Source of the DNA: Gemmobacter lanyuensis
GTDB taxonomy: Bacteria > Pseudomonadota > Alphaproteobacteria > Rhodobacterales > Rhodobacteraceae
Reading direction: 5' to 3'
Assembly (NCBI RefSeq): GCF_014652355.1
Contig: NZ_BMYQ01000014.1
Location: 1 to 64,000, forward strand
DNA: 64,000 bases
The notes beneath the pieces are model-generated. The model was not told the DNA's origin, did no database searches, and saw nothing but the letters and a program-made list of their open reading frames with translations. Of the stretch, positions 1 to 9,826 are shown piece after piece. The stretch's first letter is position 1, and every line of letters begins with the position of its first letter. The position numbers and the translations under genes were made by a program.

Positions 1-116
1 GCTCTCGCGGCCACCGTCATGTTCTGGCTGTGAAAATCAATGAGTCTGGAGCCTAAGGCCTTGACCAGAAGGCTTCCCGCCGCAAAGACAAGCCCGAGTT
101 TCAACAGCGATCGCAT
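1..116 (-). CDS. Small membrane or secreted protein, partial (runs off window)
   Basis: A reading frame opens at an ATG at 116 and runs leftwards off the window edge. A strong AGGAGG ribosome binding site lies just upstream (about 124-130). The visible 38 residues start MRSLLKLGLVFAAGSLLVKA, a basic start followed by a hydrophobic stretch, as in a signal peptide or membrane anchor. I do not recognise the family. An alternative ATG at 123 in another frame closes after 28 codons and is less likely. Confidence 0.4.
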   Translation of the reverse strand, partial: MRSLLKLGLVFAAGSLLVKALGSRLIDFHSQNMTVAAR

Positions 117-195
117 GAGTCATTCCTCCTGAACAGGCACGCCGCGCGGCGGCCCCCCTCGGGCAAGGGCGGCACGACTCCGCCCCGCGCCCCTG

Positions 196-222
196 CAGAT
201 CCGGGAGGGACGCCCGGATCTG
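196..222. terminator. Perfect 10-bp stem-loop
   Basis: Arms CAGATCCGGG (196-205) and its exact complement (213-222) enclose a 7-nt loop. A T-rich run (223-236) follows on the + strand. The hairpin lies just beyond the stop of the Gln-rich mini-gene on the minus strand, where no U-tract follows, so it could serve either direction only in part. Confidence 0.45.
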
Positions 223-264
223 TTTCTGCTTCTTTTCCGGTCAGGACCGGATCAGGCGATCAGA

Positions 265-447
265 TCAGCGCGGCTGGTTCTGACGACCGCTGCCCTGTTC
301 CTGCCGGTTGTCCTGACGTTGCTTGCCCTGATCTTGCTGGGCACGACCGCCACCTTGATCCTGCTGGCCTTGGCCGCGCTGGTCGGTCTGGTTCTGCTGC
401 TGTTGCTGCTGCTGCGGGTTTTGGTCGGTGCGATTTTGGTTTGCCAT
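265..447 (-). CDS. Gln/Asn/Arg-rich small hydrophilic protein (60 aa)
   Basis: This is a 60-residue low-complexity protein. It is dominated by Gln, with Asn, Arg, Gly and Asp, includes a run of seven consecutive Gln, and has no hydrophobic segment, Cys or Trp. An AGGAG ribosome binding site about 9 nt upstream of the ATG at 447 supports real translation. A longer overlapping frame in the same region has no such signal. The composition suggests an intrinsically disordered protein. I recognise no function. It sits downstream of and parallel to the GntR gene but is separated from it by about 160 nt. Confidence 0.5.
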   Translation of the reverse strand: MANQNRTDQNPQQQQQQQNQTDQRGQGQQDQGGGRAQQDQGKQRQDNRQEQGSGRQNQPR

Positions 448-605
448 GGCGGCTTCTCCTGTCTTGTAGCGGACCCGACGACCGGGCCAGCACAGGGATC
501 AACCGACAGGCTCGGGGATTGTTCCGGGCCCAGGTGTCTTGAGGCCGATGGTCAAGCCACACTTCAGCCCAGACTGTTGTTCTGCCCCCACATATGGATC
601 CGGGT

Positions 606-1379
606 CTAGCCGTGGTGCTGATAGCGCGGATTTGACCGGTCAAGATGCGCCCGCATTGCAACTGCCGCCCCCGCGCCATCCCGGTCCGCGATCAGCTTGA
701 CGATCTCTTGATGCTCATCCAACGTCAGAGCCTCGTTCCCGGACCAATGCAGCAGCACGTCATGGTACTGGAACAGCCATTTCAGCATGGCCTGACTGAC
801 CGCTGCGATGATCGGGTTGCCGGTGATGGCGGCAATGCGGGCATGAAAGGCCACATCGGCGGCCACAAATGCGGCCCGGTCGGCAAGTTGCGCGCGCTGC
901 TGTTCGACCAGCGCGCGCAAATCGGCGATGTCGGTCTCGGTCGCCATTTCGGCCGCCTTGCGGACGACGCCGCATTCGAACATGCCGCGCGCTTCCTTGA
1001 GGTGATCGAGCTGTTCCGGCTCGGCCGACAGCAAAAGCCGCGCGACCTCGTCGACCCGGCCCAGCACGCTTCCGGCGCTGAGTTCATTGACCCGGCTGCG
1101 TTCGCCATGCGTGATGGTGATCAACCCCATGGTATGCATGGATTGCAGCGCCTCGCGCACGGCGGGGCGACCAACGCCGAACCGCTCCATCAGATCCCGC
1201 TCGGACGGCATGGGATCGCCCGGCTGCAGTTCCCCCCGCGCAATCAGTTCGCGCAGGCGATCAAAGACCTGATCCGAAAGCTTGCGCCGCACGATCTTTT
1301 CCGCGGCGGGTTTTTCAAGCGAGATCCGGCCCGGGGTGAGACTGTCGGAAGCGGCGATCTGGCTGTCTCGGCGGGTCAT
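606..1379 (-). CDS. FadR-family GntR transcriptional regulator (probable sugar-locus regulator)
   Basis: The protein has 257 residues. A winged helix-turn-helix of GntR type spans about residues 32-98 (QVFDRLRELIARGELQPG, then PSERDLMERFGVGRPAVREAL). An all-helical FCD ligand-binding domain spans about 115-245. Candidate metal ligands are D175, H179, H223 and H245, the usual FCD set. The gene is the last of the leftward sugar operon, 21 nt after the lactonase gene, so it is probably an autoregulated repressor of that operon. The ligand is likely a pathway sugar acid; this is inference from context. Confidence 0.85.
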   Translation of the reverse strand: MTRRDSQIAASDSLTPGRISLEKPAAEKIVRRKLSDQVFDRLRELIARGELQPGDPMPSERDLMERFGVGRPAVREALQSMHTMGLITITHGERSRVNELSAGSVLGRVDEVARLLLSAEPEQLDHLKEARGMFECGVVRKAAEMATETDIADLRALVEQQRAQLADRAAFVAADVAFHARIAAITGNPIIAAVSQAMLKWLFQYHDVLLHWSGNEALTLDEHQEIVKLIADRDGAGAAVAMRAHLDRSNPRYQHHG

Positions 1380-1400
1380 GGCATCTCCTTGCGGCGCTGC

Positions 1401-3161
1401 TCAAGGCATAGAGCTTTGCAGCGGGGGTTGCAAATCCCCTGCCATTGCCGCGGTCCAGCCAAAGGCACCCTCGGGGGTCAGGTCTGCCGTAAAGACCTGA
1501 TCGCCGCACTGCAGCCGGGCGCGGCCAGCCGCGACCTCGGCCCGGCGCACGGGTTGCCCGGCGCAGGCGGCCAGTGCCCTGACCACGGCGGCCACCGGCC
1601 GGGGGCTGCCATCGTCGCGGAAAAGGCCACGCGGCCCGGTCAGCCCCGCAGGCGTCCAGACCTGCACCCCGGCGGGCGCGATGCCGGTGGCAAAGCCCAA
1701 GGTCCACGCGGCGGCAAAGGCGCCATCCTGCCGCGGGTCATCGTCTGCCATGCAGACCCGCCCCCGCCCCGGATTGGGGATGGTGCGGCTGCCATAAGGG
1801 TTTTGCCGCATGGCGATGGTCGAGGGGCCCAGTCGATAGGTACATTCCCCCAGGATCGCCCGGGCCGAGCGCAGGATATGCGGCAGGGTTTCCAGCGTCT
1901 CCATCACCGAAAGATCATCGGCCGCATGGACGATGGGGCAAAAGCCATGGGTCACGAAATCCAGCATCCCGACCGGCGGGCGCTTGCGGTTCAGTTCGGG
2001 AAAGAAGCTGGCCATGCCACCGCCAAGCGTGATGCCAGGAAAGGCCTGCCGCGCGGCGGCGTGGATCGCCTCAAGCGGTGGACAGGACGGCCAGGCCGAA
2101 CCGGGCGGCGTTGATTGCCGATCCACGGCAGGGCAAACCATGACCGAGGCGGGCCGCAGCCCCGCGGCCGCCACATCCCGCGCATAGCCCGCAAATTCCG
2201 CCGCGAGGTCGCCCTCAACCGGGCAACGGGCGATCAGCTCCAGGTCAAAGGCCATTTCCGGCACCTGTGCCTGCAAGGCGGCAAAGGCCCGCAGCTCTGG
2301 CACGCCTTGCCCCGCTGCGGTGTCCAGATGGCAGAGCAACCGCTGCGGCGCGATCTGGCGCAGCAGCGCGGCGGCATCCGGGCGCGCGGCCTCGGCCCCG
2401 GTCAAAAGCAGGGCGGTTTCGGGAAAGCGCGCGTCGGGCACAGCGCAGGTGATCGGCTCGGCCTCCTGCCCTGCCATGGCGGGCGTCCAGCGGATCTGCA
2501 CCGCCTGCCGCATCACCGCACCATCGGCAATCTGATAAGGCCAAGGCAGCGCAAGCGGGCGGACATAGGTCTTGAAGCTGGCATCCCCCCATTGGCGCTG
2601 GTCCTCCATCTCGAACACATCGCCTTCGAACCTGCATTCGACCTGCAGCCCGCCTGTCTGGTGGATCAGCGCTGTGATATCCTGAAAAGGCTGCCAAGGT
2701 TCGATCAGCGCGGGAAAGCAGGTGTCCTCGGCCGGGCTGCTGCCATGTTCAACGCGCAGGGGGGCACCGGCCACGCCGGAAATCGGGTGCAGCACGGTAA
2801 AGCCGGTGCGATTGGTTTCAAAATCACCCGTGGCGCGGGCCTCGGCCTGAAACCGCAGGGCGGTGTCCGAAAGCGTAATGACCACCGACACATCCAGATG
2901 CGCGCCGCCCGCTTGATACTGCGCGGCATAGGTGATGCGCGTCTCATCGTCCCCGGCTATCCGGAGATCGCGGATGGTGGGGGTCAGGGTGCCCCAGTCG
3001 CGGTCGCGCACCAGAAAGGCCACGGCGCGGATCATCTCGGCCCCATTGACGCGGAGATGCCGCAGGTTCCCCCCCTCCAGCGTGACCGAGACCGGACCCC
3101 GTGTCAGACGCTGCGCAGGGTCCGGCGGAACATCGGTGCCGTAAAGCGCACGCGCATCCAT
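1401..3161 (-). CDS. apnL: D-apionate lactonase-like protein
   Basis: The protein has about 586 residues and matches the ApnL family in length and plan: an N-terminal beta-rich region opening with the ALYGTDVPP segment, a central TIM-barrel-like part and a small C-terminal domain. ApnL hydrolyses D-apionolactone to D-apionate in D-apiose catabolism. It lies directly after an ApsD-like dehydrogenase that would make the lactone, and the two share a TGATG stop/start overlap. The ATG at 3161 is preferred over the GTG one codon earlier. The substrate is assigned from family memory and operon context; no catalytic residues are certain from sequence alone. Confidence 0.7.
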   Translation of the reverse strand: MDARALYGTDVPPDPAQRLTRGPVSVTLEGGNLRHLRVNGAEMIRAVAFLVRDRDWGTLTPTIRDLRIAGDDETRITYAAQYQAGGAHLDVSVVITLSDTALRFQAEARATGDFETNRTGFTVLHPISGVAGAPLRVEHGSSPAEDTCFPALIEPWQPFQDITALIHQTGGLQVECRFEGDVFEMEDQRQWGDASFKTYVRPLALPWPYQIADGAVMRQAVQIRWTPAMAGQEAEPITCAVPDARFPETALLLTGAEAARPDAAALLRQIAPQRLLCHLDTAAGQGVPELRAFAALQAQVPEMAFDLELIARCPVEGDLAAEFAGYARDVAAAGLRPASVMVCPAVDRQSTPPGSAWPSCPPLEAIHAAARQAFPGITLGGGMASFFPELNRKRPPVGMLDFVTHGFCPIVHAADDLSVMETLETLPHILRSARAILGECTYRLGPSTIAMRQNPYGSRTIPNPGRGRVCMADDDPRQDGAFAAAWTLGFATGIAPAGVQVWTPAGLTGPRGLFRDDGSPRPVAAVVRALAACAGQPVRRAEVAAGRARLQCGDQVFTADLTPEGAFGWTAAMAGDLQPPLQSSMP

Positions 3162-4177
3162 CACCAGCCCCGCACGTCAATGCGGGAACGATCCCGCGCC
3201 GAGGCATAGGCGGCCTCGACCAGCGCGAGGGTTTTCAGATTGTCCCGCCCCGAGGTTTCGGGTTCGCGCCCTTCGCGCAGGCAATCGACAAAGTGCTGCT
3301 GGATGATCTGCACGCTTTCCTGAATGTTGTGCCAGGGCCGTTCCGCCCAAGCAAGGAGCGGCGGGGCGACATCGCGGATGACCTCGCCCTCAAGCTGGAT
3401 GACCAGCCGATACCCGGCATCGAGCCGGAGCGTCCCAAGATCGCCGTCAATTTCCAGCAGGGTTTCGGGGAAGGTTTCGGGCGTCCGGCGCGTGGCGTAG
3501 GAGCAATCCACGACACTGGTCGCACCGCCTTCATGTTCCAGCAGCATGGTCGCCACATCCTCCCCCCGGATCTTCGGGTTCACGCGGCGGGCTGTGGCGC
3601 TGATCGTGACCACATCCCCCAGAAGCGCGCGGGCGATATCCAGGATATGGATGCCCAGATCCTGAATGATGAACCGCTCATCCGTCGCCAGATAAGGCTG
3701 GCCCGCATAGACATCATAACCCGACCGGAAGGTCACACGCCCAAAGAAGGGCGTACCGATGGCCCCCCCGCGCACCGCCGCGATTGCGGCGCGGACGGCC
3801 GATTGCCAGCGAAAGTTTTCATGCACCATCAGAAGCTTGCCAGCCTCATCCACCGCGGCGACCATGGCATGAGCGTCGGCCATGGTTTCGGCGAAAGGCT
3901 TTTGGCAGATCACATGCAGCCCGGCGCCAGCGGCCATCTCTACCAGCGGCCGATGCGAGGCCACGGTGGTGGCGATATCGACGAAGTCGAGCCGTTCGGC
4001 TGCGATCATCGCCGCCGCGTCGGTATAGGCGCGCGCGCCAAACCGGGTGGCCGTGGCCTCGGCCTTTGCAGAGTCCCGGTCGCAGACGGCGGTGATGGTC
4101 ACATCGTCAATCCCGGCCCAGCCGTGCATCTGGTTCTGTGCAAAGAACCCGCAGCCAATCAATGCCCCGTTCAGCAT
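3161..4177 (-). CDS. apsD: Gfo/Idh/MocA oxidoreductase, probable D-apiose dehydrogenase
   Basis: The protein has 338 residues with an N-terminal NAD(P)-binding Rossmann fold (start MLNGALIGCGFFAQNQ, GxGxxA-type turn). The family motif near residue 95 reads CQKPFAET, corresponding to the usual EKP. The C-terminal Gfo/Idh domain carries the conserved VHENFRWQ segment. The ATG at 4177 is chosen because the Rossmann motif starts right there and it lies 4 nt after the permease stop. Position between a sugar ABC transporter and an apionate lactonase fits oxidation of D-apiose to D-apionolactone. Other pentose dehydrogenases of the family remain possible. Confidence 0.7.
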   Translation of the reverse strand: MLNGALIGCGFFAQNQMHGWAGIDDVTITAVCDRDSAKAEATATRFGARAYTDAAAMIAAERLDFVDIATTVASHRPLVEMAAGAGLHVICQKPFAETMADAHAMVAAVDEAGKLLMVHENFRWQSAVRAAIAAVRGGAIGTPFFGRVTFRSGYDVYAGQPYLATDERFIIQDLGIHILDIARALLGDVVTISATARRVNPKIRGEDVATMLLEHEGGATSVVDCSYATRRTPETFPETLLEIDGDLGTLRLDAGYRLVIQLEGEVIRDVAPPLLAWAERPWHNIQESVQIIQQHFVDCLREGREPETSGRDNLKTLALVEAAYASARDRSRIDVRGW

Positions 4178-4181
4178 GGTG

Positions 4182-5246
4182 TCACTTTCCCAAAGCGGCC
4201 TGCGCCTGCAGCGCGACACGGGCCTGAAGTTTCTGCTGCGCCTGATCCACCACCACGGCGGCGACAATGACAAGCCCCTTGATGACCGTCTGCCAGAAGG
4301 CCGAGACGCCCATCATCACCAGACCATCCGACAGCACCCCGATCACGAAGGCCCCGACGATGGTCCCGCCGATCCGCCCGCGCCCGCCCGACATCGATGT
4401 GCCGCCCAAAACGGCCGCGGCAATGGCATTCAGCTCGAAAGTCTCGCCCGTGGCGGGATGCGAGGCAACCAGTTGCGAACTGACGATCAGCCCCACCAGC
4501 GCCGCGCAAAAGCCCGAGAACATATAGACGAAGAGCTTGATCCGGTTGACCTTGACGCCCGACAGCGCCGCGCCGCGTTCATTGCCGCCGACGGCATAGA
4601 TATACCGTCCCAGCGGTGTGCGACGCGAGATATAGGCTGCCAGCGCCGCAACCGCGATCAGCATCCAGATCGAGATCGGCAGGCCCAGAAAGCTGCCCGC
4701 CCCGATCAGCCGGAAGGTATCAGAGCCATATTCGGGATTGCCACCCAGATTGGGAAAGGTCCGCCCGTCCGAGGCCAGCATCGCCGCCCCCCGGCAGATG
4801 TAAAGCGTGCCGAGCGTCGCAATGAAGGGCGCCACGTTCAGCCGGGTGATCAGGATCGCATTCACCACCCCCACCGCAATGCCGACCAGACAGACCAGCA
4901 CACAGATCTCGAACGTATTAAACTGGATCGACCAGCCCAGCCCGAAGTCGATGCCGTAAAGCACCAGCCACCCCGCGACCATGCCGCAAAGACCGACGAT
5001 CGAGCCGACCGAAAGGTCAATTCCGCCCGAGATGATCACAAAGGTCATGCCGATCGCCAGAAAGGCGTTCAGCGCCACATGTTTCGACATGATCACCATA
5101 TTCGCCGCCGACAAGAAATTCGGCGCGGCGACGGCGAAAAAGGCAAAAACCAGGATCAGTGCAATGAAGGTCCGCGCCTTCAACAGCAAAAGCCCGAGGT
5201 TCGGGGAGGCCCCGGTCACGGGCGGGTGGGCGACGGCGTGGCTCAT
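4182..5246 (-). CDS. Sugar ABC transporter permease (RbsC-like)
   Basis: This 354-residue inner-membrane permease belongs to the ribose/xylose family (BPD_transp_2). It has roughly 8-10 hydrophobic segments and the typical GGIDLSVGSIVGLCG motif near the front and LGGTSMSGGRGRIGGT near the C-terminus. The ATG overlaps the ATPase stop as ATGA, so the two are translationally coupled. It should form the channel of a high-affinity sugar importer with the neighbouring ATPase and binding protein; D-apiose is the inferred substrate. Confidence 0.88.
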   Translation of the reverse strand: MSHAVAHPPVTGASPNLGLLLLKARTFIALILVFAFFAVAAPNFLSAANMVIMSKHVALNAFLAIGMTFVIISGGIDLSVGSIVGLCGMVAGWLVLYGIDFGLGWSIQFNTFEICVLVCLVGIAVGVVNAILITRLNVAPFIATLGTLYICRGAAMLASDGRTFPNLGGNPEYGSDTFRLIGAGSFLGLPISIWMLIAVAALAAYISRRTPLGRYIYAVGGNERGAALSGVKVNRIKLFVYMFSGFCAALVGLIVSSQLVASHPATGETFELNAIAAAVLGGTSMSGGRGRIGGTIVGAFVIGVLSDGLVMMGVSAFWQTVIKGLVIVAAVVVDQAQQKLQARVALQAQAALGK

Positions 5247-6778
5247 GCGACAAGCTCCTGTTCGGGGCGCGCCTGTCCGGGCGCTGAGGCAGCGACGACC
5301 GCCGTATCGGTCGCAACGCTGCGGTCGAATTCTCCGGTGATGCGGCCTTCGGACATCACGATGATGCGGTCCGACAGGGCCATGACCTCTTCAAGGTCCG
5401 AGGTGACGAAAAGGATGCCAAGCCCCTGTGCAGCCAGCTGGCGCATGGTGCGGAAGACCTCGGCCTTGGCGCCGATGTCGATCCCGCGTGAGGGTTCGTC
5501 CATCAGCAGCACCTTGGGGCCGGTCATCAGCGCCTTGCCGATCACCACCTTCTGCTGGTTCCCGCCCGAGAGGCTGGAAACCGGGTTTTCCATCGAGGCG
5601 ATCTTGACCGTCAGCCGTTTCACGAAATCGGCCACACTGCGGCGTTCCGCGCCGAGGTCCATATGGAAAAACCGGGTGAAAAGGCCAAGGCTGGACAGCG
5701 TCATATTCTCGCGGATGGTGGCCAGCTGGATCAGCCCGTCATTCTTTCGATCTTCGGGGATCAGCGCGATGCCCCGCGCGATACGGCCTGCGATGCTGCG
5801 ATCTGTCAGGGGGGCGCCGGCGATGAACATGCGCCCCGTGGCATGGGCGTGGCGGCCGATCACACATTCCAGAAATTCGGACCGCCCCGCACCCATCAGG
5901 CCGTAAATCCCCACGATCTCGCCCGCGCGGAGCGACAGCGAGACGTGATCCACCGCCAGACCGCCGCCTGCGCGGGGCAGACAGACATCTTCGGCCCGGA
6001 AAATTTCATCCCCATAGGGATGGTCCACCTCTTTCGCGAAGTCCTTGGAGGCCTCACCGATCATGTTCCGTACGATCCAGGGCACATCGACCCCCTCCAT
6101 CGACCGGGCGCCGGTGATGGCGCCGTCGCGCAGCACGGTTATGTAGTCGCCGATGCGGATCAGCTCTTCCAGACGATGCGAGATATAGACGATGCCGACG
6201 CCGTCCCGCTTCAGTTCAGCAATGACGCGGAACAGGATGTCGACCTCGGCTGCCGACAGCGCAGAAGTGGGTTCATCAAGGATCAGGATGCGCGCATCCT
6301 GCGCGAGCGACTTCGCAATCTCGATGATCTGCTGCTGGCCCACGCGCAATTCGCCCACCAAAGTGTCGGGGTCGATGTCATGTTCCAGCCGCTGCATCAG
6401 ACGCCGGGTTTCGGCCCGTTGCGCCGCCATGTCGATATCGACGCCGCCGCGGGTGATTTCGCGCCCGATGAAGATGTTTTCCGCAACGGTCATATTGGGA
6501 AAGAGGTTCAGTTCCTGAAATACGATGCCGATGCCGTGGCGGCGGGCGTCTTCGGTGCCGCGAAACTGCACCTCTTGCCCGTTCATCAAGATGCGCCCCT
6601 CGGTCAGCTGTTCGACGCCGGCGATCACCTTCATCATGGTGGATTTGCCAGCGCCATTTTCGCCCACCAGCACATTGACCGCCCCCATCCGCAGGTCAAA
6701 GTCCACGGATTTGAGCGCCCGGGTGCCAGGATAAACCTTCACGCCGCCGCGGATCTGCAGGCCGACCGGATGGTCCAT
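5243..6778 (-). CDS. Sugar ABC transporter ATPase (RbsA-like, tandem ABC domains)
   Basis: The protein has about 511 residues with two fused ABC domains. The first holds Walker A GENGAGKST, signature-like LRVGQQQIIEIA and Walker B ILILDEPTSAL. The second has a degenerate P-loop (GLMGAGRSE) but an intact signature LSGGNQQKV and Walker B VLLMDEPSRGIDIG, the pattern normal for the RbsA/XylG/MglA group. The ATG at 6778 overlaps the DUF2291 stop as TGATG and is preferred to the GTG just before it. It energises sugar uptake through the downstream permease. Confidence 0.9.
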   Translation of the reverse strand: MDHPVGLQIRGGVKVYPGTRALKSVDFDLRMGAVNVLVGENGAGKSTMMKVIAGVEQLTEGRILMNGQEVQFRGTEDARRHGIGIVFQELNLFPNMTVAENIFIGREITRGGVDIDMAAQRAETRRLMQRLEHDIDPDTLVGELRVGQQQIIEIAKSLAQDARILILDEPTSALSAAEVDILFRVIAELKRDGVGIVYISHRLEELIRIGDYITVLRDGAITGARSMEGVDVPWIVRNMIGEASKDFAKEVDHPYGDEIFRAEDVCLPRAGGGLAVDHVSLSLRAGEIVGIYGLMGAGRSEFLECVIGRHAHATGRMFIAGAPLTDRSIAGRIARGIALIPEDRKNDGLIQLATIRENMTLSSLGLFTRFFHMDLGAERRSVADFVKRLTVKIASMENPVSSLSGGNQQKVVIGKALMTGPKVLLMDEPSRGIDIGAKAEVFRTMRQLAAQGLGILFVTSDLEEVMALSDRIIVMSEGRITGEFDRSVATDTAVVAASAPGQARPEQELVA

Positions 6779-7434
6779 CACGGCACCTCTTTCAACTGCG
6801 TCGGCACAAGGGACATGGCGTCTGCCGCCGTGCGGAGCGTGAACGCGCCTTCAAAGGCAAAGGTCTTGCCGGTCAGATCGCCCGCAGGCAGCGCCAGCGC
6901 CTTGTGCGCCGCGTCATTCAGCGCGCGGGCAAGCTTGGCGAATTCGATCTGATCGCGGAAATCAGTGAATACAATGAAATCGGCAGCATCGCGCAGCGCG
7001 GTGCCCTTGATGACCGGCCCAAGCTGAACCACCAGATCGGCCGCACCGTCGCCATCGGTATCCAGATCCAGTTTCGCCGCGCGGGCCGCCGTATCGGCCT
7101 TGATCACCCGGCCCTGCCCCTTGACCAGAAAGTTCCAGGGGCTGCCTTCGCTGGGCGGGCGGTGGCCATGGGCCGCGCCCGCGGCCTCCAGCCCACTGGC
7201 AAGGGCGCCGCGCAGGACAGCAATCTCGACCGCCTGTTCGGTGACAAAGGGCAGGAGGCGCGCGCGGTAAAGATCCGCCGCAAGCTTGCCCATGCGTTCA
7301 GCATCGCTGGCGGGGGTGGCGCTGGCCGCATTCGCGGTTTCGCTGCCGGGTTCGGGGTTTTTTACGATCTTGCAACCGGCAAGGCCGGTCAGGCCCAGCG
7401 TCAGCGCAAGGGCAGCAAGGGGCACGCGTGTCAT
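6778..7434 (-). CDS. DUF2291-family periplasmic lipoprotein
   Basis: The protein has 218 residues. A lipoprotein signal peptide ends with the lipobox LAGC at Cys21, starting from the ATG at 7434. The mature part resembles the DUF2291 family of predicted periplasmic lipoproteins found beside RbsABC-type sugar transporters. It includes paired segments such as VIKADTAARAAKLDLDTDGDG and IKGTALRDAADFI. The function of the family is unknown; its place between binding protein and ATPase suggests an accessory role in uptake. Confidence 0.7.
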   Translation of the reverse strand: MTRVPLAALALTLGLTGLAGCKIVKNPEPGSETANAASATPASDAERMGKLAADLYRARLLPFVTEQAVEIAVLRGALASGLEAAGAAHGHRPPSEGSPWNFLVKGQGRVIKADTAARAAKLDLDTDGDGAADLVVQLGPVIKGTALRDAADFIVFTDFRDQIEFAKLARALNDAAHKALALPAGDLTGKTFAFEGAFTLRTAADAMSLVPTQLKEVP

Positions 7435-7459
7435 GGGGCGGCTCCGTTCCGGGGAAAGG

Positions 7460-7482
7460 GGGCCCGGCTCCATGCCGGGCCC
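7460..7482 (-). terminator. Stem-loop just after the binding-protein gene
   Basis: A perfect 9-bp stem (GGGCCCGGC, 7460-7468, and its complement 7474-7482) with a 5-nt loop lies between the binding-protein stop and the lipoprotein gene. No U-tract follows. Such hairpins often act as mRNA stabilisers or attenuators that keep binding-protein expression above that of the membrane parts. Confidence 0.6.
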
Positions 7483-7489
7483 GACAGGA

Positions 7490-8563
<1,074 letters not shown>

Positions 8564-9823
8564 ATGACGCAAAGGGCGGAAATCCGGGTGACATACCGGA
8601 TCGAAACGGCAGGTTCGCCCGAGGCGATGGCCGCCAAGATCGCGTCTGACCAATCGACGGGCACCTTCACCGACCTGCCCGGCGAGACAGAGGCCTTGAA
8701 GGCCCGTTATGCGGCCCGGGTGATTTCGGTCACGGCCCTGCCCCCGACCCCTGCCCCGGCTTTGCCGCAGCCCGGTGCGTTGGCGGGGACGGTCTATCAC
8801 CGCGCCGATGCGGTGATCGGCTATCCGCTGGAGGCCGTGGGCACCGATCTTGCCGCGTTGATGACGATCACGGTAGGCGGCGTCTATGCCGCGCGGGGTC
8901 TTTCCGGCATCCGGGTGATGGACATTGACCTGCCGCCCGACTGGGCCTGTCATCCGGGGCCGCAGTTCGGGGTTGCCGGGTCGCGCCGCCTGATGGGCGT
9001 GGCCGCGGGGCCGATGATCGCCTCGATCATCAAGCCTTCGCTGGGGCTTTCGCCGGAAGAGACGGCCGAGGTGGTCAAGACGCTCTGCGTCGCGGGGGTC
9101 GATTTCATCAAGGATGATGAAAAGCTGATGAGTCCGGCCTATTCGCCGCTTGAAGCGCGTGTTGCAGCCATCATGCCGGTGATCCGCGACCATGAACAGC
9201 GCACGGGCAAGCGGGTGATGTATGCCTTCGGCATTTCCTCGGCCGATCCGGACCTGATGATGAGGAACCATGACTGCGTAGTGGCGGCCGGGGGCAATGC
9301 CGCGGTGATCAACATCAACTCCATCGGCTATGGCGGGATGAGCTTTCTGCGCCGCCGCTCGGCGCTCTGCCTGCATGCCCATCGAAACGGGTGGGACATT
9401 CTGACCCGTCACCCCGCCCTGGGGATGGAATTCCGCGCCTATCAGAAGATCTGGCGCCTGCTGGGCGTGGACCAGTTTCAGGTCAACGGCATAGCCGCCA
9501 AATACTGGGAACCCGACGAGAGCTTTGTCAAAAGCTTTGACGATTGCCTGACGCCGATCTTTTCCGCGGACGACCGCGCGCTGCCGGTGGTCTGTTCGGG
9601 GCAATGGGGCGGGCAGGCACCGGAAACCTACGCCCGTACCGGGCAGCGGCTGGACCTGATGTATCTGGGTGGGGGCGGCATCCATGGCCATCCCGGCGGG
9701 GCGGCGGCGGGGGTTGCGGCCATCCGTCAAGCCTGGGCCGCAGCCGAGGCGGGCATCCCGCTGGAGGACTATGCCAAGGATCACCCGGAACTGGCGCAAA
9801 GCCTGCAGAAATTCCGCAAGTAA
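8564..9823 (+). CDS. RuBisCO-like protein (3-oxo-isoapionate-4-phosphate processing type)
   Basis: The protein has 419 residues of the RuBisCO large-subunit superfamily. K157 lies in IIKPSLGL (substrate lysine region). The carbamylated-lysine and Mg2+ motif is complete as K183-D184-D185-E186. The LHAHRNGWD segment matches the active-site histidine, and a glycine-rich phosphate loop reads LGGGGIHGHPGG. The loop-6 region reads CSGQWGGQAPE and appears to lack the lysine that true RuBisCO needs, so carbon fixation is unlikely. In known apiose pathways such proteins are OiaX (decarboxylase) or OiaT (transcarboxylase/hydrolase). I cannot tell which this is, so no symbol is given. Confidence 0.82.
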   Translation: MTQRAEIRVTYRIETAGSPEAMAAKIASDQSTGTFTDLPGETEALKARYAARVISVTALPPTPAPALPQPGALAGTVYHRADAVIGYPLEAVGTDLAALMTITVGGVYAARGLSGIRVMDIDLPPDWACHPGPQFGVAGSRRLMGVAAGPMIASIIKPSLGLSPEETAEVVKTLCVAGVDFIKDDEKLMSPAYSPLEARVAAIMPVIRDHEQRTGKRVMYAFGISSADPDLMMRNHDCVVAAGGNAAVININSIGYGGMSFLRRRSALCLHAHRNGWDILTRHPALGMEFRAYQKIWRLLGVDQFQVNGIAAKYWEPDESFVKSFDDCLTPIFSADDRALPVVCSGQWGGQAPETYARTGQRLDLMYLGGGGIHGHPGGAAAGVAAIRQAWAAAEAGIPLEDYAKDHPELAQSLQKFRK

Positions 9824-9826
9824 CGC

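Noticed and set aside
645-2114. A 489-codon plus-strand frame
   Set aside because: It runs antisense across the GntR and ApnL-like genes and shows no domain.
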